From Phymorhynchus buccinoides (taxonomy: Eukaryota > Mollusca > Gastropoda > Neogastropoda > Raphitomidae), in the NCBI GenBank assembly GCA_017654935.2, contig CM065684.1, forward strand, positions 55,691,617-55,755,616: a stretch of DNA of 64,000 nt. The letters are read 5' to 3'. The translations under genes and the position numbers were made by a program. This document shows, one piece after another, positions 59,201-64,000 of the stretch (its first letter is position 1; each line of letters opens with the position of its first letter). Below the pieces are notes generated by a model, which was given only the letters and a program-made list of their open reading frames with translations, did not search any database and was not told the DNA's origin.

Positions 59201-59216
59201 CAGGCTGGATCTTTAA
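56211..59216 (+). CDS. Gypsy Pol: reverse transcriptase, RNase H, integrase
   Basis: 1,001 codons, open to TAA 59214. RT spans ~40-240 with YPLPRIEDLFNKVAGGKPF, LPYGISAAPAIFQ and catalytic FQDD (~198-201), where many families have YVDD or YLDD. RNase H spans ~325-445 with LSCDASGVGLGAVL and TDHKPL. The integrase zinc finger (H-H-C-C: HSCHPGINKMK ... CDACQQVRHAP) is at ~565-610. The catalytic core has Asp ~634, Asp ~687 (VSDNGPTF) and Glu ~723 (GLAERAVQ). The C-terminus is Pro-rich with no chromodomain. The frame has no ATG start because Pol continues from the upstream frame across TAA 56199. The layout resembles Mag/K02A2.6-like elements, a placement that needs a tree. Confidence 0.92.
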   Translation: MINKVSVTPASRCQVEVDRFPKLFQKQSGHAKPFPVTLHVEEGTTPKFYKARSVPYSLRGKVDDELSRLQEEGIIEPVKYSKWAAPIVPVLKQDGKVRICGDYKITVNTAAKADVYPLPRIEDLFNKVAGGKPFTNLDLTHAYQQLPLAEESRDITTINTPKGLFRYTRLPYGISAAPAIFQWTMDCLLQDIPQVAVFQDDILITGDTDDAHLEHFREVLRRFDSEGFSLKKEKCQFMLPEVTYLGHRISAEGIQPTTDKVQAIQDAPIPKNTTELKSFLGLVNFYAKFLPHLSTVLSPLHRLLRQGVVFRRGTDQEQAFQQVKTMLLSADLLVHFDPGMEVTLSCDASGVGLGAVLAHKLPDGSERPIAYASRTLNKAEQKYSNIEREALAVTFGVKKFHYYLYGRHFSLFTDHKPLMTLFNEHKAISSEVSPRIQRWAMLLLAYNYTITYKPGSSMSHADALSWLPLPITSSETDLPEEFVHLMDHLSSTPVTAADIQRETDRDPVLTRVKQYTLSGWPSELPQKYEAELLVYKRHETELSVEGGCAVLRTRAVIPPACRRAMLEELHSCHPGINKMKCLARSYVWWPNIDQDIETMVHKCDACQQVRHAPEKAPLHPWEWPEKPWSRLHIDIAGPFMGHMFLVVVDSHSKWTEVKMMQKIIADKTISALREMFATHGLPDTIVSDNGPTFTGSEFKSFMQTNGIRHVLVSPYHPASNGLAERAVQTFKESMKKLSPTLSLQHKLSIFLHTQHVTPHSTTGVPPAELLMKRNLKTRLDLTRPTLTSKVEQAQMKQKHYHDQSARERHFQVGDRVFARNFGPGNLWLQPTVVEVTGPLSFRIQLEDGRVLRRHIDQLRKCQVDTETVDIPVPKIPDSLPLERSHSILLLPHQRPLKSPPSKPPPASPQRTLVPMLASHPGTPCPRTSSRGHSGQTPEDANRRCTDLPSPPGPRGAKSNTEREPVPEFILPSQPSPCLEKSGVIPSDRPKRLCKPPDRLDL

Positions 59217-59430
59217 TGCGAGTTAGGCTGTGTTAAACGAGAGTAGGTGGAGCAAGTCTGAGAAAGGCCCTTATGGCTCACTTGCCTCCAAAAGAAAGCT
59301 AGTCTAGTAATAGGAAGTGATAGAAACAAATTTCTTTTTATTTTTGTTTGTGTGGAAAGGAAAGAAACATTTTCAAGTGACACTTCAGAAACTACCTTTA
59401 AGTTTGACCCTAAAAAACATGGTGAAACAA

Positions 59431-59540
59431 TGTGTAATTTTGTTTTTACCTCTTAGTTTTTCATTTCACATTACCTTGTTTTCCTTAATAAAACATGGTG
59501 ACCTGACATTTGTCTTCTTGTGCTGTTCTTGGATGCTACA
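59431..59540 (+). repeat. 3' LTR of the Gypsy element
   Basis: The right end (TTAATAAAACATGGTGACCT to GGATGCTACA) matches the 5' LTR with a few differences and a 2-bp deletion. The left boundary is uncertain. TGTGTAATTTTG at 59431 gives a length equal to the 5' LTR, but the polypurine tract before it is weak. Confidence 0.55.
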
Positions 59541-59545
59541 ATCAG

Positions 59546-59633
59546 TGGTCACGGTTTTCACTGACAGGTGTGAGGAGGAGTCACTGAGCTCGCTAGTGGT
59601 CCTCTTTCTTGAGTGTCTGCTGATAGAGCTACT
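59546..59633 (-). pseudogene. I-type LINE ORF1: fragment between two insertions
   Basis: About 29 codons of Ser/Arg-rich ORF1 sequence (SSSISRHSRKRTTSELSDSS) stranded between the Gypsy element and the THAP element. Removing both insertions and one copy of each target duplication puts it in frame with the pieces on either side. That shows both elements inserted into the same ORF. Confidence 0.85.
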
Positions 59634-59641
59634 ATCAGTCT

Positions 59642-60109
59642 GTGACAGCGCAAATTGTAACAACTGCGCAAAATGTAACAATTGTTACATTTTGCGCTAG
59701 GCGCCCACCTTTTGACGAAATTAGCACACACAAAATGGCAGTTTTTCGTCATTACAGATCAAATCGAAGTAAAATCTTCAAGGAGTTGATGAATTTATCT
59801 TCATCATAATATATCAAATCGAAAGATAAAAACAAAGTCTACATCTAAATTTCCAAATGTTTGTTTGCTTGCTTGTTTGTTTCACTCGTTCTTCATTCGA
59901 TTTAGCATTATTACTTATTATTACAAGGTGCAAAGTATGCAGGCTGTTTTATTGATTTTTTTCTCTCGTGTGTTATTTCTTTCTTGCTTTCTTCTTGGGT
60001 ACAGCGTTGTTTTCGCCTGAACAATGCCGAATTACTGTTGTGTTTATGGATGTAACAAATCACAGCTACAATATTTTCTGAACTGTATTTATCATTATTT
60101 TCCTTCGAA
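59642..60109 (+). repeat. Left terminal inverted repeat of the THAP element
   Basis: Begins GTGACAGCGC, then a perfect 32-bp palindrome at 59666-59697 (half-site GCGCAAAATGTAACAA). The arm continues to CCTTCGAAT, where a CT microsatellite (60110-60183) starts. Confidence 0.88.
60024..60107 (+). pseudogene. THAP-domain N-terminus in the left TIR
   Basis: The frame starts MPNYCCVYGCNKSQ and continues FLNCIYHYFPS before entering the CT microsatellite. MP-x2-C-x4-C is how THAP (C2CH) DNA-binding domains begin, and a Y/F-x-FP follows as in the family. The second Cys-His pair is missing. The right TIR repeats the same start on the minus strand from 61191. Confidence 0.6.
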
Positions 60110-60187
<78 letters not shown>

Positions 60188-60299
60188 GCGCGTGCGCGCG
60201 CACGCGCGCTCTCAATTTTTTTTTCATTTGCACACTTGTTCAAGGTAGTTTTATAAAGTATAGCATAATCCTTCGTTTAACTGCATACGTTACCATTTC

Positions 60300-60905
60300 T
60301 CACGTTAGCTTTACCTTGGGGTAACCTACCTACCTGACTCTGACATAATCTTAGATCCAATATCGAAAACGAAAGTTTGAACCAAGTTGTCGTTCTTACT
60401 TGTTTTGATATTCTAGATCTAATAATAATAGATAATAATTATAAGGTAAAAACTTGGTCTACATCAAGGAGTTTTGGAATTTGTCTTCATCATAATTTTA
60501 TATCAAATTGAAAGGTAAAATGTTCAAATGCTTGCTTTACTGAATCAATTTTCCTTTAAGTCATATTTTTTACTGCTTCTTTTAACTATGACAAATATTA
60601 TCTAATATTCTAGTGTAATTATGGTTTTGAAGCAAGCATTTCAACATAAAATTTACTGGGTTCCTAATGGACCCCGCTTGGTCATTTTAGTCGGTAAAAT
60701 AGCTTGGTCGTTTGAGCATAACGTATTTTTAAAGCTTCTGCTGCTGTATATCTTGCGGGTCCAGCTCTGTTGTCCATGGTTAACTGTAACACATTACCAC
60801 ACATTTAAAATCGAAGACAATAACATCATAAGACATACATTTCTTGCTGGGGTCTTTTTGGACCCAACACAATTTTTCACTACCATTGTCATACCCTAGG
60901 GCCGA
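60300..60905. other. Interior of the THAP element
   Basis: No transposase core. On the minus strand a short frame at 60773-60651 begins MDNRAGPARYTAAEALKI, reminiscent of the N-terminus of piggyBac-type proteins. CCCTAGGGTATGACAATGG on the minus strand near 60904 could be an end of such an element. I regard this as a possible third-level insertion, not proven. Confidence 0.35.
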
Positions 60906-61066
60906 TTCTTGTACAAATGTGTGTGAAGTTTAGTATCTTATCGCAAAATGGACAAGGGAAGATGTCCTGGGTGGTCTGGGGAGCATTTGCACGCATCTTT
61001 CGGGCATGTCTACTCTGCTCTGCTGTGGCAACTCTATTCTGTCATACGAAGGTGTCCACACTTCAA

Positions 61067-61106
<40 letters not shown>

Positions 61107-61107
<1 letters not shown>

Positions 61108-61622
61108 CGAAGGAAAATAATGATAAATACAGTTCAGAAAATATCGTAGCTGTGATTTGTTACATCCATAAACACAACAGTAATTCGGCATTGTTCAGGC
61201 GAAAAAAACGCTGTACCCAAGAAGAAAGCAAGAAAGAAATAACACACGATAGAAAAAAATCAATAAAACAACCTGCATACTTTGCACCTTGTAATAATAA
61301 GTATTAATGCTAAATCGAATGAAGAACAGTGAAACAAACAAGCAAGCAAACAAACATTTGGAAATTTAGATGTAGACTTTGTTTTTATCTTTCGATTTGA
61401 TATATTATGATGAAGACAAATTCATCAACTCCTTGAAGATTTTACTTCGATTTGATCTGTAATGACGAAAAACTGCCATTTTTTGTGTGCTAATTTCGTC
61501 AAAAGGTGGGCGCCTAGCGCAAAATGTAACAATTGTTACATTTTGCGCGGGCTGCTCGCGCAAAATGTAACAAAATCGAACATTGTTGCATTTTGCGCAG
61601 TTGTTACAATTTGCGCTGTCAC
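61107..61622 (-). repeat. Right terminal inverted repeat of the THAP element
   Basis: Mirror of 59642-60109 with ~97% identity by eye, plus an extra ~45 bp of GCGCAAAATGTAAC subterminal repeats at 61545-61590. A GA microsatellite (61076-61106) lies at the same internal boundary as the CT tract in the other arm. The repeat tract was therefore part of the TIR. Confidence 0.88.
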
Positions 61623-61630
61623 ATCAGTCT

Positions 61631-61802
61631 CCTCCTCCATGGCTTTCTCACTGGGAGGGGAGGCGGGTGAGTCAGGGTGCTCAGAGCCGAGCGTTCTCTG
61701 TTCCCTTGTGGGTTGCCCAGAGCCGGGCTGAGGTGACAGGAGAGGGGGCCCAGGGCTGGGCGTACCCTCGGTTGGGTTGGTGGGAGCAGCGTGGCTGCTC
61801 AT
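61631..61802 (-). pseudogene. I-type LINE ORF1: N-terminus
   Basis: Starts at ATG 61802 (MSSHAAPTNPTEGTPSPGPP) and runs through a Pro/Ser-rich stretch (LLSPQPGSGQPTREQRTLGS) to the THAP element's target site. Low-complexity N-termini are usual for I-type ORF1. The GTG two codons upstream is not a likely start. Confidence 0.75.
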
Positions 61803-62310
61803 AGCCACCGAGAAGGATAGAAAGGTGAAAGATAGGTTTTAGTCAGAAATAGAGAAGCAAGATCCCGAGAGGCGTCCGTAGACTTCAGTTCCTCTCACTG
61901 TGAGGTGTGAGAGAGAGGAACCGTATGTTGATAGTAGAAAGTGAGGACAGAGTAGTGTAGGCAGAGGTTCGAACCAAGCAGCGCAGCTTGTAGTGGCGGA
62001 GGATGATCCTGGTCTTCTTCTCCATTGAAGAAAACCGTCGGAAGAAACGCCGTCGTTGGGATCGATCCTGTAGGTAGGGATGGATCCTTTACACCACACA
62101 CTGTGAGTCCTGAAAAGGACTGCCTAGTGTGTGCGTCTGTAGAAAGTAGAGCAACTCCTGAAGTCGTTGCTCTGTTGTCCACCAGCAGTCACATTTGTCA
62201 GCCCTGAAAAGGACTAACTCGTGTGACCCGTAGTGAAGTGTAGCCCACGAGTAGTAGCGCAGCGCAGCAAGTCGCCAAGTGGTGTGTCTGTATCGGGAGA
62301 CAGGCACTGT
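61803..62310 (-). promoter_or_regulatory. 5' UTR / internal promoter region of the I-type LINE
   Basis: About 500 bp of non-coding sequence between the LINE's 5' end and ORF1. It contains CCTGAAAAGGACT twice (62109-62121 and 62204-62216). LINEs of this group carry their promoter here. No specific element could be identified, and the 5' end is approximate. Confidence 0.45.
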
Positions 62311-62544
62311 GATTTTTGGGAAGTAAGAATAGACCTTATTTTATATATGTCACAGAACCATCCCCAATACTGCAGATGGATTTTGTTCTCTACCCAGGTA
62401 AATTTAATGGACATTTTTGGCTGAAATTCAAGCTGGCGGTGAAAGGGGTACGCACTCATACGCCTTCACAAAACATTATGGGACACCTGCAAAGAACTTT
62501 TTTGTCATGGAAATGTTCGTTAAAATCTGATATAGTTGAAACAC

Positions 62545-63010
62545 TATGCAAAAGTAATAAAATCTATAATAATAATGAAAAATAATGATAATATAAACAG
62601 TAATATCCAAATGATTCATAATGCTGTATATTCTGTAACATTCAAACTAAACTTACATCCAACCATACGCTTTTAAGCCGGCGACAGACTATGTGACTGC
62701 CTCATGTGACTCGATCAGGTCGTGACGTTTCACCTCATTTGCATACCATCTAACTCGATCAGTCTGACTCAGTTGGGCCCAGTCAGGTGACACGGCCGAA
62801 TAGGGCGGGTTCTAAATTTCACTGATCGAGTCAGATGGCTTGTGACCTCTTCTGTGCGGGAAACAAAATTTGATCTACGTCACGACCTGATCGAGTCATA
62901 TGAAGCAGTCGCATAGTCTGTCTCCAGCTATACGCACGTACACACACAGGTACTCACACTCGCACGCACACACACGCGCACGCACGCACACGCGCGCGCA
63001 CACACACACG
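62545..63010. repeat. Segmental copy of the 38.9-39.6-kb repeat, carrying a MITE
   Basis: AAAGTAATAAAATCTATAAT, ATATCCAAATGATTCATAAT and ACATCCAACCATACGC before the MITE, and ACGCACGTACACACACAGG after it, match 39365-39570. The MITE-free version is preserved there. Confidence 0.8.
62676..62929. mobile_element. MITE with AGCYGGMGACAGACTATG termini
   Basis: 254 bp with ~56-bp inverted ends (GACAGACTATGTGACTGCCT ... AGGCAGTCGC-like on the right, core GACTCGATCAGGTCGTGACG). The homologous unoccupied site at 39540-39552 confirms the boundaries to within a few bases. It is non-coding. Confidence 0.85.
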
Positions 63011-63036
63011 ACCTATATTTAAGAGAGACAGACAGA

Positions 63037-64000
63037 CACAGCCCTCCGCAAAGGCAGAAACTGCATTGAGCACGTGGTGGGCCTTGTTGAACACATCAAA
63101 ATTGGTTTCAGAAAAACCAAAAAAAACCTCGCTGCCTTCTTTGACATCAAAAAGGCATTTGACTCTGTTTGGCACGCCAAACTACTAGACAAGATGCAAA
63201 AGCTCGGCATCAATGGTCGACTCTACCACTTTGTCCAGACCTTCCTGGCAAGCAGGCAAATGGCGGTCAAAGTTGGCTCAGCTACATCAGAGACACACAC
63301 CCTAGACATGGGAGTACCTCAGGGCAGTGTCATTGCCTCACTACTATTCAGCATCATGTTACATGATCTGAATAAAGTTATCCAAAGTAACATCGACCAA
63401 AATGTTACCTACACCCTGAAGGGAAAACTAAAAGACTACAAACTCAACATCGCGCTATACGCCGATGACCTGGCCATATGGACCGATGTGGCCTTTTTCG
63501 AACGAGACAAACTGGAATTCCTCCAAAGGAGTGTGAACACCACTATTGCATACATGGAAGCAAACGGATTCCAACTGTCCGCCGAGAAGACAGTTTTCAT
63601 GGTTTTCCAACCCAAAATGACACAACGGAAAACTACTGAATCGATAATCCACGATGTACACACCATCAAAGCCAGTGACCAAGTCAAATTCCTGGGAGTT
63701 ACCATCACTAAAGACCTAACATGGACAACCCGTGTCAAAAACCTAACTTCCAAAGCCGGAAGAGCTGTCAGTTACATCAAGTTTCTCAGCAGAGAATCTT
63801 GGGCCACGCCCGCAAACCTAGTGCAACTAACAAACGCACTCGTCTACTCCAAACTAACATACGGACACGAGGTCTTTTTCAACGCCACCGACTCAAGCTG
63901 GAAACAGCTAGAAATAATAGAAATGGCTGCCCTCAAACACGCCCTGGGACTACCTAAGCATGCGAACAATGCTCTGGTCTACCAGGAAGCAGGGTGGCTC
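63037..64000 (+). CDS. I-type LINE ORF2 reverse transcriptase, second copy (partial)
   Basis: Open frame of ~320 codons from a truncated 5' end to the window edge. It includes KGRNCIEHVVGLVEHIKIGF, FFDIKKAFDSVWHAKLLDKM (motif A), MGVPQGSVIASLLFSIMLHD (motif B), ALYADDLAIWTD (motif C, catalytic YADD), FQLSAEKTVFMVFQPK and FLGVTITKDLTWTTRVKNLT. It aligns with the minus-strand copy at 49320-47700 but lacks its stop and frameshifts. The start is not an initiation codon; the copy is 5'-truncated where GA/CA sequence ends. RNase H would lie beyond the window. Confidence 0.92.

Larger units (their letters stand above)
54764..59540 (+). mobile_element. Ty3/Gypsy LTR retrotransposon
   Basis: 4,777-bp element inserted in ORF1 of the I-type LINE. 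The 5-bp target duplication ATCAG lies at 54759-54763 and 59541-59545. Gag, protease, RT, RNase H and integrase are in one frame broken by three stop codons. No envelope gene. The shared LTR part begins CTTAATAAAACATGGTGACC and ends GCTACA. Confidence 0.92.
59642..61622. mobile_element. THAP-encoding DNA transposon with ~0.5-kb TIRs, 8-bp TSD
   Basis: 1,981-bp element with flanks ATCAGTCT (59634-59641 and 61623-61630). The ends GTGACAGCGCAAATTGTAAC are inverted repeats that continue inward for ~465 bp on the left (to ~60109) and ~515 bp on the right (from ~61107). Both arms start a THAP-like frame (MPNYCCVYGCNKSQ). THAP plus an 8-bp duplication suggests the P superfamily. Kolobok elements also use THAP but target TTAA. 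No transposase core is present. Confidence 0.88.
46961..62310 (-). mobile_element. I-type LINE, minus strand, split by at least four insertions
   Basis: Reading right to left: 5' UTR (about 62310-61803), ORF1 start (61802-61631), [THAP element], ORF1 middle (59633-59546), [Gypsy element], ORF1 rest with zinc knuckles (54758-53168), [minisatellite and jockey-like LINE], ORF2 endonuclease (50790-49769), [small TIR element], RT (49417-47542) and RNase H (47493-47066). An RNase H after the RT places it in the I group rather than jockey/CR1. The 5' end is estimated from where the CACAGTGCCTGTCTCCCG motif begins. A frame break (~54127) and several stops in ORF2 make it inactive. Confidence 0.88.

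Overview
The window is eukaryotic nuclear DNA from an animal. It has spliced genes with consensus GT-AG introns, non-LTR and LTR retrotransposons, many short inverted-repeat DNA elements and very dense CA/GA microsatellites. The mix suggests a marine invertebrate, probably a lophotrochozoan and plausibly a gastropod mollusc. That placement is inference. A 500-base run of N (21001-21500) is an assembly gap.

Region 1 (about 0.5-20 kb, minus strand) is one long gene for an hnRNP U-like protein, closest to HNRNPUL1. Eleven coding exons join in one frame (479 codons). They cover the SPRY domain, a P-loop nucleotide kinase-like domain and the start of an RGG-rich tail. The N-terminus lies in or beyond the gap and the C-terminus runs off the left edge. 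The last intron in view (627-5285) holds six copies of a ~61-nt sequence with the layout of a C/D box snoRNA, all on the gene's strand. Two exons (17201 and 11367) have tandem arrays built from their own 3' splice-site junctions. A third exon has a decayed partial copy upstream. The introns also hold MITEs, a SINE, LINE tails and a 1-kb DNA transposon encoding a BED-like zinc finger.

Region 2 (20-32 kb) holds a hAT-type remnant, several fold-back elements with TTAA target sites, and one intact-looking gene: a 293-aa arylamine N-acetyltransferase-like protein (26134-27015, minus). Its catalytic Cys and His are present, but Glu replaces the usual Asp. Its 3' end has been amplified into a 40-bp tandem repeat.

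Region 3 (32-46 kb) is repeat country. It holds a decayed LINE split by a second LINE, a ~310-bp tandem repeat with nuclear-receptor half-sites, a 3.3-kb CAGGTG-rich satellite with a ~150-bp higher-order unit, and a 1.7-kb block that is almost pure dinucleotide repeat.

Region 4 (47-62.3 kb) is a nested transposon stack. An I-type LINE on the minus strand (ORF1 with zinc knuckles; ORF2 with endonuclease, reverse transcriptase and RNase H) is split by at least four later insertions: a small inverted-repeat element, a minisatellite plus a jockey-like LINE, a Ty3/Gypsy element with an ATCAG target duplication, and a THAP-encoding DNA transposon with ~0.5-kb terminal inverted repeats and an 8-bp duplication. 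A second, 5'-truncated I-type LINE copy begins at about 63.04 kb on the plus strand and runs off the right edge.

The observations I would check first are the intronic snoRNA cluster, the splice-junction-seeded tandem arrays, the His-Cys-Glu acetyltransferase and the long-TIR THAP element.
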